A stretch of 64,000 nt of DNA, from the NCBI RefSeq assembly GCF_021869535.1, contig NW_026262593.1, positions 53,989,318-54,053,317 on the forward strand, read 5' to 3'. The stretch comes from Mytilus californianus. Taxonomy: Eukaryota; Mollusca; Bivalvia; Mytilida; Mytilidae. Positions 46,040 to 57,972 of this stretch are shown here, piece after piece; position 1 is the first letter of the stretch, and each line of letters opens with the position of its first letter. The position numbers and the translations under genes were made by a program. The notes below the pieces were generated by a model. It did no database searches and had not been told where the DNA came from. It was given only the letters and a program-made list of their open reading frames with translations.

Positions 46040-47165
46040 ATATGGCGAGGTGCTCGCACTGGTATATAGAGTCAGCCTCTTCAAAACCGAACAGATATGA
46101 TTCATGGAAAACATATGTGCATTGTCTTCTTTAACAAACAATGCCTGGTATCGTCTAAATGACGCTTTATGTATTAATTCGATGTCTTTCTTTTAATTAT
46201 CAATGTTTTCATCAATCATATTATAATTTTATATAACTTTTACTAATAATGAATAAGAGTTTATGATCCAAAACTAAAAGAGTATCAAATGATGTTTCTT
46301 GTACTTTGTGATATATCAAGGTATGTTAATTTTTTATTTCTACGAATACGGCATTCTATTTTTCATGTGCAGTCGGTTGATAGATACAAACTAATATAAT
46401 CAAAGCTTCAGTTGCATGCAGTATGATGAAAATAATAAAAGGAACAAAGATGTTACTAACAAAGTTCATAACCAGGATACAAATTGTGTACGTGTAGAAA
46501 ACTTTAGATTAAAAAACAGCTATCAATATTACAGATTGTTGCATAATTGTAAGGTCATCCAGCAAAGAAATTCGTTAAACTTCTGCTATGTTTCTTCTTA
46601 AACTAATGAGAGAGTGTACAATTTTGTATCATGAAGAAGACTTTACTAGTGAGATGAAGACCAACATTAACATAACAAGCGGATTAAGAATATCTTGATG
46701 TATTTAGTAATCTGCAAATGTTACCATTAAAAGGAATAGACCTTGCTACTATTTACATGTTACGATCAGTTTTTTTTATGTTTTTTTCTAGTCGACTTTT
46801 ATTGTCTTTGTTTGTTTAGTATTCAATTTGAGTTCAGTAGACATAATATAACACTTAATCTGGACATGGTATATGATTGAGATTATTTGGAATTATGCAT
46901 TTTAAATATATGCACTTAGATTGTATTGGCTATATTCAGATATATGTGGACATGTACTTTCCGTTAAATGAATTTGAGTTATATCCCTTTGTACACCATA
47001 TTGTCTATGTATTTATGTTTGGTTATTTGTGTACTTTCAGGGTTATCTATTTATGTCATTTTTAATAAATATCTGTGAACTAGACGACTTACTTTTTTCC
47101 AAAACGAACGCAGTTACAAATAAGAAATAAATTTTTACAAAACTAAGATTTTTTCGAAAAAAAGA
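46040..47165. other. no gene seen
   Basis: AT-rich. Short frames at 46,416-46,601 and 46,877-47,065 lack domains. Confidence 0.35.
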
Positions 47166-47169
47166 GAAT

Positions 47170-47370
47170 TTTCTACCCCAAGATTATCTCATTTATATAT
47201 GTCTAAACCATTCGGAATTTTTGGTCCCCTATGCGCCTCAAATTCGTACTTTATTTGGCCTTTTAATGTTTTTGTCTTTTGAATCGAGCGTAACTGACGA
47301 GTCTTCTGAAGACGAAACTCTGACGTACACAATTTTTATCCTGGTATCTTGGATGAGTTTCTATACATTC
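47170..47370 (+). ncRNA. degenerate hammerhead repeat (copy D)
   Basis: The same repeat unit (TACTTTATTTGGCC, CCTGGTATCTTGGATGAGTTT) with CTGACGA at 47,294-47,300, GTCTTC/GAAGAC stem II and GAAA at 47,313. Helix III is lost: ACTC replaces ACGCGCGTC. Stem I still pairs partly (GCGTAA with TGACGT). Not expected to cleave. Confidence 0.6.
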
Positions 47371-49125
47371 GTTTTGTAAAGCATGTATTGATTATAAAAA
47401 TCTTCTCGAAGTCTTCAACTAGTTCATATCAGGCCATAAAGTAATAAATAACTTCCCCTTTATTTTGTCAGAAAACAGATTAACAAGTTACACACATCAT
47501 ATCAATTTGTTCCTAGCTATATTATCTAGTTGTTACCGGATACGTAATAATATACTGCCATTTTGTTTGCTTTAAGAATGTTAAGAAAGATCAAATGTCA
47601 TTTTTTGGGAGTTTGTCATTTATTTTATGGGATATAAGTAGACTGACAAAGTCTGACAAATGCGAACAATGTCAACAAATATTTGTCTATTTACAGACAT
47701 AAATTGATTGCTTGCTGTACAAATGCTGTATATAAAACAAATCGCTTGAAATATTTACACATATGCATCATCTATGTTTAACTATTAATAATACACTAAA
47801 GTAAATTTTCAAAGACTTACTATTCATAAATGTTCAAATATTTACATAAGATTTGAAACGTAAGGGAGGATATTTCCATTAAATGAAATCATTGTTCTAA
47901 CGTATCACTTTTCATCAAATTATATTCGTTTTTGGACACTGCACAATGGATTTGAATAGTTTACGGGAATTATGCACTCGATAGTATTAAACACACGACC
48001 CCCTGTTAATTTCCGCTTTTAAAGTCCTACAAACTGACCTTACTGCACAAGAACTTTTATGGTTATACTTTTATCAAGGACATTAACAGTTTTTGAAAAA
48101 GCTTTCGTAGGTAAAAAAAAATGTGGACTTTTAGGATAAAAATTCTATGAATAAAAGTTAAAATCATGAAGCAATTACATGATGCATACAAAAATGTCAG
48201 CATATCAAATGGACATTCTAATTTATCTAAAATACAAAAAAGTACGTTATTTTATTAATGCGTTGTAACATACTACATGTACATGATCATGATGTATATC
48301 TGCGCTGTGATCCTGAGGTGATTTAAAATTGAATCCCTCTTTTTATTTTCCAATCTACCTATGTCTAATCTTAAAACTTTGTTTTTCATTTGACATGTTT
48401 GACAACTAAATCTTATCTATATAACAAAATCCAAACTGAAATTTAAAAACATAAGTTAATCTTTATCCGTCATTTTTTTAGTTTTTTAATTTGACAGTAG
48501 CAAATCTAAATTAGGTAAGAATTTCAAATTCTGATGAACTCTTATCACTATAACCTCTATGATTTTGTTAAATTTCACATGACACTCTAGTAGTAAAATA
48601 TGTCGAGTTATTTTTATGACCGTGACAGCGGGGTAAATAGAAACCGTCAACCAAACCATATCAAAATTAACCTGTTAAATCGCAATCTAAGTTATGTATT
48701 GATGCCTGGATATATATGGATAGCTGTGAAACTCCCAGTAGCACATATTAGAGGCAAAAGCAGTAAAACGCTATTGATGAAGGAAACAATGTTAAAGAAT
48801 ACGATTACCCGCATTTTTTTACAGTATATCTGATTACCAAAAAGGTATCACGGAAAATGATACGGATATTCATCCTCTTTTACGGGGAACACCTTCCTTT
48901 TATTAAATGCTGATCAAACGAGAATATGTTCATGTAATATGAGTGTGGATACTGCATTGTCTTAGATCGACAGGACCGGTCGTACTTTAAACGTTTTAGT
49001 TCAATGGAAGACATGTCACACTAGCCTTACGCAGGCACATTTTTATGACATCAAGCCGATAAGCATGTCCTATGTTTCTGTGTATTATTGATATGTGGTA
49101 AGCGGAGAAGATGAAAATACTACAT
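47371..49125. other. no gene seen
   Basis: About 1.7 kb of AT-rich DNA. The frame at 48,600-48,833 (77 codons) has no recognised domain. Confidence 0.35.
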
Positions 49126-49129
49126 AACA

Positions 49130-49225
49130 AGTTTTTTTGGTTGATCCGGTCAGGTATCGAACTCACGACCTCAACTCACTAGACGCAAACATTATACAAC
49201 GAGACCTTCCAGGCGGTGGTGAGCT
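49130..49225 (-). repeat. tRNA-like SINE head, reversed
   Basis: Reversed it reads GTCGTGAGTTCGATACCTGACC, containing a Pol III B-box-like GAGTTCGATACC, after GTTAGCTCACCACCGCCTGG. It is not a foldable full tRNA as read. Confidence 0.4.
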
Positions 49226-49279
49226 AACCTTTAGGACCAGTGTTGGGTTGATGAACATTTTCTTGTGTATCATAAAACG

Positions 49280-49960
49280 TAAAGTAATAAAAATACCGAA
49301 CTCGAAAGGAAATTTCAAACGAAAAGTTCCTTATCAAATGACAACCTCCAAAGCTTAAACACACCAAACGAATGGAAAACAACTGCCATATTCCTTACTT
49401 TGTACAGGCATTTCCTATAGAAAATGGTTGATTAAGCCTGGTTTTATAGCTAGCTAAACCTGTCACTTGTATGACAGTGATAATTCCTTTATATTGACAA
49501 CAATGTATGAGCAAAAAATCAAAGACATAATAAGTAATAATTTGTCTCATTTGTGTGACATCGTAACAATTGTAAAAAAAAAAAAACAGTGGTTGGTAAA
49601 TTCTGTAAATGTTTTGTACATATCCCGGAGTTTTGCAACGCAAACAATACATTATGCGTTTTCTCGTTGTTGAAGGGAGTAACTTTTTCAAGAAAAAAAG
49701 TAAAATCGCAAAAATACTGAACTCCGAGGACAATTCAAAAAGGAAAGTATCTAATCAAATGGCAAAATCAAAAGCTCAAACACATCAAATGTATGGATAA
49801 CAACTGTCATATTCCTGACTTGGTACAGGCATTTTCTTATGTAGAAAATGGTGGTTTGAACCTGGTTTTATAGCTAGCTAAATCTCTCAGGTGTATGACA
49901 GTCGCATCAAATTCCATTATATTGACAACGATGAGTGAACAAAACAAACAGACTGTGCCA
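49280..49960 (-). repeat. two copies of the Penelope-like tail repeat
   Basis: 49,290-49,500 and 49,700-49,950 each carry GAACTC(G/C)(A/G)A(A/G)G, AAAGCT(T/C)AAACACA, GTACAGGCATTT(C/T)CT and TTTTATAGCTAGCTAAA(C/T)CT. The same family lies at 30.1 and 53.8 kb. Short frames here (49,395-49,800) are repeat-derived. Confidence 0.75.
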
Positions 49961-51085
49961 CTGTATCAAAGCATTTAATGATATTTCTGGCTTTGTTAAG
50001 ATTAATTTTTTTCATTAAAATGTCAAACGTATTTAAAAGAATTTTCTCTTCCTTCATCCCTGTGTGATTTATAAGTATAGGCCAGATTTTGATCTTCTAA
50101 AAATAACAACTGTTTTTGCGAATTGAAAACTGTTGTATTCTCTTGATAGAATAATGACGGTTGAATATCATATTCACTCTGTTATTTAATCGTGATCTCC
50201 GTTGGAAATTTTATGTAGTAGTTTGTAGTCCTATTTGTAGCATGTATTAAACAAAACCAGTAAGAATTAACTTTTTGGAATATGTTAATTAATTTCAATC
50301 AACAACAAGGTTATAAAACCAAGGTTCCCTCTCTCCCGTAAAGGGTCTTTTGGTATATTTGAAATAACAACCTGGCATTTACATGTTTGTGTTTATTTCA
50401 ATATCACCAAGAGTCTTTATAATATAGTGACGATATCTTTTCACTTCCGTCTATTTCTATAACCATGTTTTGTTTGTTGGGCTACAGCTTTGTAACCGGA
50501 GATTATAAACTTCTATCCTTAATGAATTACTTTACCAACCTGAGTTCGATCCCGACACCCCTGGAACAGTAAGCAACCACTATAACAACTGATTTAAAGA
50601 AGTTACTTACTAACGCATCTTAGTGAGGCCGGTTGTATATCTATTACGTAAGGAGAAGCATCGCTACACGTAAGTTGTTACAATGAAATCTAGTTAAACG
50701 TGCTCGTTCTTGCCTTCAATAGTTAAATACTTTCACATGTTGAAAAAGTGTCTGTATTTTCATATACTTCTAATATGATCATTTAATGAAAGATTTTATT
50801 TTATTTAATTTCCTTTATTAAGTTTGATCAACTTTAAAGAGTAAAACGAGACTATACCATAATCTGTAGAAATCACACAAGATAACGTGCAAAGCTTTTT
50901 TTCTATATGTATTTGTCTTGAAAATGTTTAATATTTGAAGTCAATTAATTCTCATTTTTTAATAATGTTAACTACGAACATTCGAATATCCAGCCACTAG
51001 AAAATCTTATAAAGAATAAGCACACTTCATTGAAAGCCGAAATCTATGCCAAGCACACAACAAATCTAACAGTTGAAAATGAAGG
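49961..51085. other. no gene; B-box-like motif near 50.54 kb
   Basis: CTGAGTTCGATCCCGACACC (about 50,541) resembles a tRNA-derived SINE B box. Otherwise no feature. Confidence 0.35.
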
Positions 51086-51619
51086 CAATTTAATGATAAT
51101 TTTAAAGAATAATTGACTGTACTTAAAAACATAGCAAACAAAAATTATTACACTGCTAAACCAGTTTTATCTGAAACAGTTATTTTGATTTGAACAGCTC
51201 TTAATAGACTGAACAATAAAGTGTTCAGTTGTGTTCCGTCTTTCAGTTAAATTTCCGATTTATTCACTGAGGTATCGTCAGTACTATTCAAACATATTTT
51301 GCTTGCAGATATTATAATATTTGTGATTTTTTTTTAAATCACAATTTCTAAAAAGGCAGGAGAATTATGAAAATGCTTTTGCTAATGTAGGAGGAAATTA
51401 AATAGGCTTAACACTGGCGTATTGAAAAATAAAATGAAATAATTTATTAATGAGACAAACAGACAAATACTGATTATATTCTTAAGAAAGAATACTTAAT
51501 TATTGACATTGACCCTCATCTTGCTGTCAAAGAGATTACCATAATTATAGTTTGTTTTTCTTTTTTTTTATTTACCAAGACACAGTAACTTGACCGTTAC
51601 AGCATAAACATTTGAATAG

Positions 51620-51850
51620 AAATGGGTAATCTGTCAAAGAGACAACAACCCGACCAAAGAGCAGAAAACATCCCAAGGCCACCAATGGATCTCCAACACA
51701 GGGAAAAAAATCCACACCCAGAGGCGGGCTTCACCGGACACCTAAGCAAAAATGTGCACTAGTTCACTGAAAATGGACGTCGCACTAAACTCCGAAACAT
51801 ATAAATGAACTACAATTTTTAAAAAAAAAACATACAAGATTAACACTATT
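51620..51850 (+). repeat. copy of the GGGAATGGGTCAAAGAGACAAC-type repeat
   Basis: AAATGGGTAATCTGTCAAAGAGACAACAACCCGACCAAAGAGCAGA and CACCCAGAGGCGGGCTTC match the start of the 18.69-kb copy. Confidence 0.8.
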
Positions 51851-53214
51851 CAATATACATGTATTTACATGTGACAAAAATAGTGAAAACGACAGTGACA
51901 ACAACAACATATAACAAATTAAGAAAATAAATAAATAACCAGAAAAGCAAAAAAAAATCTGCTAGCCGAACATGATTTACCAGCCTTTTTACATATCTTT
52001 TTTTTTCTTTTAGAAAATATCCTCAATTCCGTACCAATTAGTTCTGCTTGTGGTGTTGTTTGGTTCTATTTGCTTCATTATGGATTATAAAGTAGACATT
52101 ATACATCTGATATATATTTTCTCGTGATATTTGAAAATTTGCTTTAGAATCACGTTTTCTGAAAAGAAATGAAAAGACCATTCTTTTGATAATGTAGGAG
52201 GAAATTGAATAGGCTTAACACTGGTGTACTGAAAACTAAAAAGAAATAATTCATTAATGAAATCCAAGGAGACAAAGACTGATAAAAATCTAAAGAAAAT
52301 AAATTCGATTATTGACATTGACCCTCATCTTGCTCTCAACGAGATTACCATTATAAAAGTGTTTTGTTATCTAACCTAGACACAGTATACTGACAGCTAC
52401 AACATGTAAACATTCAACATACATGTATTTACATGTGACAAAAATAGCGACAAATACAGTGACAACAACAGAAAAACAAATTAAGAAAATGAATAAATAA
52501 ACAGAAAAGCTAAAAAGTACCCCTATTAGCCGAACATCTTATACCAGCCTTATTGTTTTACATGTCTTTTTTAACATTTAATTCCCTACCATTTAGTTTT
52601 GTTTGTGGTGTATGGTTCTAATCATTCCACTAAGGATTATATAGTAGTCATCATAAATTAGAAATTTATTGTAATGAAAAATTTGTAAAAAAAATATCAT
52701 GTGCATTTTCTATAAAGAAATAAGAAGAATATTTTTTAATTAATAACGGACGCAATTGAAAAGGCTTAACACTGGTATACTGAAACATCATAGAAAATGA
52801 TTTTTTAATGAGATTTAAACAAAGACTGATTAAATTCTAAAGAAAAAAGAACTCGATTAATGACTCGTATCGTTCTCTCAAAGAGATTAGCATAATGATT
52901 GTATTATCTTAATTTACCACGACACAGTATCTTGGTAGATATAAATTCCATAACAAAAATAACGACAACTACATTTGCAGCAACAGAAAAACAAATTACG
53001 AAAATAAATAAACAAATAAACAGAAAAACAAAAAGTTCCCCTGCTAGCGGAACAAGTTTTATCAGCCTCTGTCCTTTTACGTGTCTTTTTGTCAAAAGGA
53101 AAAACCTTAAATTCCCTACTAATTTGTTTTATTTGTGATTTCATTTGATCCTATTTGTCACATTATAGATAAGAAAGTAGACATTATAAATCTGAATTAT
53201 ATTATCATGTGATA

Positions 53215-54040
53215 TTGTTCATCTCAGTACCAGAATCTATGACAAACGAGACGATTTTAGTTTTGAAAGTATCAATTTCCCCCACCTCAGTAGCAATATA
53301 CCAACTTCACCTGTATATACATTTCCCAACTTATTCGGTATTCAAGCGCTAACAGCTGCTACTCACACTTTGTTAAACGTCAACAGTGTCTTAGCAGAAA
53401 ATTGATGAACCAATGATATGTCAAGGAACATCTCGTCTTTTTTCTAAAAAATGTTCAATAGTGTTCTTTTATTTGTCTTTGTAAATTATTACTTTTACTG
53501 TTAAGTCTATTTTTGGTAATATTGATTTGACGTGGCTTGGTACTTATACATTCCGTCATTGTGTTATTGTGCTATTGTAAATTCTTGTATTCTTGTCTTT
53601 CGTTTTTGCTTGTGTGCTTTGTTTAAATGCCTTTTTATTTTTCTTTGGCGCATTTGTTTGTTTTATAGTGATTAACACAATTTTGAATGCTGTACCTTTA
53701 TTTTTTACATTTTTACCTGTTATGGCTGTTTGTTTTATTCAATGTTGAATGCTGTACCTTTATTTTTGACATTTTTACCTATTATGGCTGTTTGTTTTAT
53801 TTACACATCGTTGTCAATATAATGGAATTTTATGCGACTGTCATACAAGTGAGAGGTTTAGCTAGCTATAAAACCAGGTTTAATCCACCATTTTCTACAT
53901 AAGAAAATGTCTGTACCAAGTCAGGAATACGACAGTTGTCATCCATTCGTTTGATGTGTTTGAGCTTTTGATTTTGCCATTTGATCAGGGACTCTCCGTT
54001 TTGCATTTTCCTTGGAGTTCAGTATTTTTTTTTATTTAAC
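53215..54040 (+). mobile_element. Penelope-like RT C-terminal fragment plus 3' tail
   Basis: 53,222-53,400 reads HLSTRIYDKRDDFSFE...NFPHLSSNIPTSP, the same region as the 30.9-kb remnant. It is followed by tail sequence with CTTGGTACTTATACATTC, GTATAAT-type flanks, GCTAGCTATAAAACCAGGTTTAATCC and GTACCAAGTCAGGAATACGACAGT. This copy shows that the tail repeats elsewhere belong to this element. 5'-truncated; inserted in the 540-base array. Confidence 0.75.
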
Positions 54041-54831
54041 TTTTTGTAAATTTTTCTTTGAAATCACGTTTTCTAAAAAGAAATAAGAAGAAAATTCTTT
54101 TGATACTACAGGAGGAAATTAAATAGGCTTTAATCTGGGGCGTTGAAAAATAAAAGGAAATCAGATCAAAAAAGACAAAGACTGATTAAATTCTAAACAT
54201 TTTAAACTCGATTATTGACATTGACCCTCATCTTGCTCTCAAAGAGATTACCATGATTGTTACTTTTAGTTCCCTACCAATTAGTTTTGTTTGTGGTGTT
54301 GTTTGGTTCTATTCGTTCCATTTAGGATTATTAAGTAGTCAATATAAATTGGAAATATATTGTAATGTGAAATTTGTAAAACAAAAGTTGAATTACATTT
54401 TCTGTAAAGAAATAAGAAGAAAATGCTTTAGCTAATGCCAGGGGGAAATTGAAAAGGCTCAACACTATCGTACTGAAAACTAAAATGAAATAATTCATTA
54501 ATGAGATCAAAACAGACAAAGACTGACAAAATTCTAAAGAAAAAAACCTCGATAATTGACATTGACCCTAATCTTGCTCTCAAAGAGATTACCATAATAA
54601 TAGTGTTATCTCAATTTACCTCGACACAGTATATTGGCAGCTTTAAATTTAATATACATGTATTTACTCATGACAAAATAACGACAAAGACAGTAACAAC
54701 AACAACAGAAAAACAAATTAAGAAAATAAACAAATAAACAGAAAAGCAAAAAAGGACCCCTGCTAGCGGAACAAGTTTTATCGACCGGATTGTTTTACAT
54801 GTCTTTTTTTTACTTAGAAATAACCTTCAAT

Positions 54832-54958
54832 TAAGAATTGAATGCTTCTTTTTGTAAATTCATTGGGGTGTAAAAGCGTTGACCGAAGTACAAAAAATGT
54901 ACGCACGATCAACGCTTTTACAACGCTATGAAATTACTAAAAGAAGCATTCAATACTT
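54832..54958. repeat. hairpin element in the array
   Basis: AAGAATTGAATGCTTCTTTT...GTAAAAGCGTTGA is mirrored by TCAACGCTTTTAC...AAAAGAAGCATTCAATACTT, arms about 58 bases. The following block to about 55.16 kb (GTTAGCCAATCAAAA) may belong to it. Confidence 0.8.
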
Positions 54959-55560
54959 ATAATTACATTTTTTCGTTATGATCATGAAAACACGATTACT
55001 ACCAAGGTTTTCTTTTATTTACCTGTGCACTTTATTGTGGAAACGTGTGTCATCATGTATGATTCAATTCATGCAATTCATTTTGAAATGAAGAATGACG
55101 CGAGATAGCTGTTAGCCAATCAAAATAATGTATAATAATGAAACATACATCTAATGTAACTATAAACCTACCAGCTAGTTTTGTTTGTGGTGTTGTTTGG
55201 TTCTATTCGTTCCATTTAGGATTATAAAGTAGTCATGATAAATTGGAAATAAATTGTAATGTGAAATTTGTAATTTTTTCTTTCGAATCACGTTATTTGA
55301 GAAATAAGTAGACAATGCTTTAGCTAATGCAGTAGGAAATTGAAAAGACTTATCACTGCCATACTGAAACAACAAAGAAAATGTTTCATTAATGAGATTC
55401 AAACAGACCAAGACTGATTAAATTCTAAAGAAAGGAGAAACTCATTTATTGACATTGCCCTTTTTCCTGCTCTCAAAGAAAATAGCATAATAATAGTGTT
55501 TTGTTAATCTAACTCGATTAAATCATCTTGGCAGCTTTAAATTTAATATACATGTATTAG

Positions 55561-56030
55561 GAATAAAGTTTACTTGAGTGATTACCTTTCGAAAGTATTT
55601 CATTTTCATGTTAATAAGCATTATAAGCGTTGATGAAAAACTATGTCTATAAAAAATGAAGAATTGAAATATGTTTATAAATTTTTATAAAAACCTGGCT
55701 AGAGTGCGTTTTGTTGTATTAGTTTTAAATCGGGTTTTTTGTTGTGTTATTGTAGGATTTCCGTTATAAGAAGTCTAAGAAATCTAAGAAAAGCACACAC
55801 AATAAATATCAAACCCCAAACGGTATGAAAGAATTCAGTCATATAAAATGACAAAACCTAAATTCCAAATGAAGACAAATTCATAACGAAAATCACATTC
55901 CCGCTTTTAAGAGTATACCTCTTGTTGACAAATGTACCAATGAACCAATTTAAACATTCAGATTTTAATTGTTCCATCCAACAGGCTTTTGATTTAGATA
56001 CGTTGTTTCCTTTCCATCCTCTATTCATTT
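55561..56030. other. no feature seen
   Basis: AT-rich spacer. Confidence 0.35.
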
Positions 56031-56770
56031 TGATTTAATCAGTTTCTAATTTGATCAATAGAAAATGCTACAAGATGTTAGCTACTTTGTTTCATTAATA
56101 AGGCACTGCAATATTCATTTGCATGACATGTATTTGCGGCTAATATATTCAATCCGGATGTTTTTTTCTTTTCGCTTGATTTTTTCTTTCAATTTATCAT
56201 ATTCAACCAATTTCTTTTCCTGTTTGTTGAAATGTTCACGTGTGAAAGAATAATCAAATATCTTACTTAAAATGTTAATCAACTTAAAATGTGTGTTTCT
56301 TAATAAAATGTTCAATACAACATGTTGTATTGTGAATTGTAATCAGTACGGAAAGATCACTGTCATACGATTCCTTGTGACGTAGGGGACAGCCATTTGA
56401 TATCCTGCAAAGAGAATGTATGGTGCAGGAGGATTTTGAAAGTGAATATTCTTGCCTGGTAAATCCATAAAAGAATATTCCGTCAGAAAAAGTTCCACCT
56501 CGCCCCTAGAGTAAAAAACGGTCGTCCCGTTTAAAGGAACTAGACACTTTTTTATTTTTTTTTCGATTTAATCAGTTTCCAATTTGATCAATAGAAAATG
56601 CTACAAGATGTTAGCTACTTTGTTTCATTAATAAGGAACTGCAATATTCATTTGCATGATATGTATTTGCGGCTTATATATTCAATCCGGATGTTTTTTT
56701 CCTTTTGCTTGATTTTTTCTTTCAATTTGTCATATTCAACCAATTTCTTTTCCTGTTTGTCGAAATGTTT
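56031..56770 (+). repeat. 200-base direct duplication
   Basis: 56,031-56,233 and 56,569-56,766 are nearly identical (GATTTAATCAGTTTC, AGAAAATGCTACAAGATGTTAG, CAATCCGGATGTTTTTTTC, TTCTTTTCCTGTTTGT), 537 bases apart. They make two look-alike short frames (56,065 and 56,598) that I do not regard as genes. Confidence 0.85.
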
Positions 56771-57090
56771 GCTTTGGATAAAGAATCAGTTTAAGCCTCG
56801 TATCAAATCGTAGCATTATACTGAAATAATGATTTGTATTTTTGTGGCCATATAAGTTGAGTGATCGAGTTAAGAAACAATTGTTAAGAAAAAATGTATG
56901 AAACATAAAAAAAAACATGTGAATATATACATTATGCATAGATATATATGTCAAGCAAAATATGCTTGTCAATAAACTGAGGTATCGGAATACATTGAAG
57001 ATTCCTATAAAGCAGCAGCTGCACTCTGCATTCTTTTATTGATATTTCAAAAATCATTCATTAACATGCCCAATTTGTTAAAAAGAGGCG
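56771..57090. other. no feature seen
   Basis: AT-rich spacer. Confidence 0.35.
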
Positions 57091-57094
57091 AAAG

Positions 57095-57335
57095 ATGCCA
57101 AAGGAACATTCAAACTTATAAGTCGAAAATAAACTGACAACGCCATGGCAAAAAAAAAAGAGTAAGGCAAAAAGACAAACAACAGTTTACAACACACAAC
57201 ATAGAAAACTAAATACTGAGCAACACGAACCCCACCAAAAACCGGGGATCTGATCTCAGGTGCTCCGGAATGGTTAGCACATCCTACTCCACATGTGACA
57301 CCTGTGTCATATTGTTAATAGCATTACTAAAACAA
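57095..57335 (-). repeat. dispersed mussel repeat (GTGACCTACC type), reversed
   Basis: AACACACAACATAGAAAACTAAATACTGAGCAACACGAACCCCACC, GGTGCTCCGGAATGG and ACTCCACATGTGACACC are the reverse of the 39.59-kb family, with the insert GGATCTGATCTC. Confidence 0.7.
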
Positions 57336-57429
57336 AAGTTGTATGATTACCTATGAGACAACTATTCGACATGTAGGGATCAAAGGACAAAGATGTAAAC
57401 AACTTATGTTATCAACTTAAGGGTGTTCG

Positions 57430-57820
57430 CTCCTCTCGTTTTTGAATTTTTGCCAGATATTCGGAATCCTCTGGTTTTATCCATGTAGTGCCATTAAAAA
57501 AAATTCCCCACTAACCCCTACTTTTCTTTTCATAAATTTATTACATATAGTTTAAAATGCCATATTTGAAAATGCTATAAAATCCTTGTTATTTTTTCAT
57601 ATATTTTTTAAGAAAAAGTGTACCAATGTTAAATATATGAAAAGTCAAGAGAGAATTATTTCCCGCCAAATTTTCAATGGCTTATATCTCGAAAACAGGC
57701 ACACGGACCCTTAATTTTTTTCTGCTTTTTCAGTTCCTTTATTTATATACTAACAATTTATAACAGTCTTTTAAAAAGCTTGTTATTTTGAAACAGAGTA
57801 GCGAACATCCTTAATCCTTA
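57430..57820 (+). repeat. diverged dispersed repeat
   Basis: CACTAACCCCTACTTTTCTTTTC, AAGTGTACCAATGTTAAATATATG, ATTATTTCCCGCCAAATTTTC and TTATATCTCGAAAACAGG. Shares blocks with 12,850-13,060. Confidence 0.5.
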
Positions 57821-57861
57821 AGGACACTGCACAGTCGTTAACAATGAGTAATATGTAGTAT

Positions 57862-57972
57862 TGTGTCTTTTGTCTATTCCAATTCTTTTCTGTTTATTGC
57901 AACATTTTGAATTTTCCTTTTCTGTCTTTTCAAACATTTTAAATATTCTTTTTCTGTCTATTCCAACATGGA
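57862..57972. repeat. short minisatellite, unit about 40 bases
   Basis: TTTTCTGT(T/C)TATT(G/C)CAACAT recurs three times with degenerate spacing. Confidence 0.5.

Larger units (their letters stand above)
51090..55560 (+). repeat. ~540-base tandem array with insertions
   Basis: Markers recur: TTGACATTGACCCTCATCTTGCT at about 51,505, 52,313, 54,217 and 54,557 (diverged at 52,860 and 55,450), and GGTTCTAT...TTAGGATTAT at about 52,060, 52,614, 53,147, 54,306 and 55,198. Insertions break the spacing: a mussel repeat at 51.62-51.85 kb, a Penelope-like fragment at 53.2-54.04 kb and a hairpin element at 54.83-55.16 kb. Frames inside it are not genes. Confidence 0.75.

Noticed and set aside
52899-53144. 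Overlapping frames on both strands
   Set aside because: Part of the 540-base tandem array; frames are not kept in the other units.
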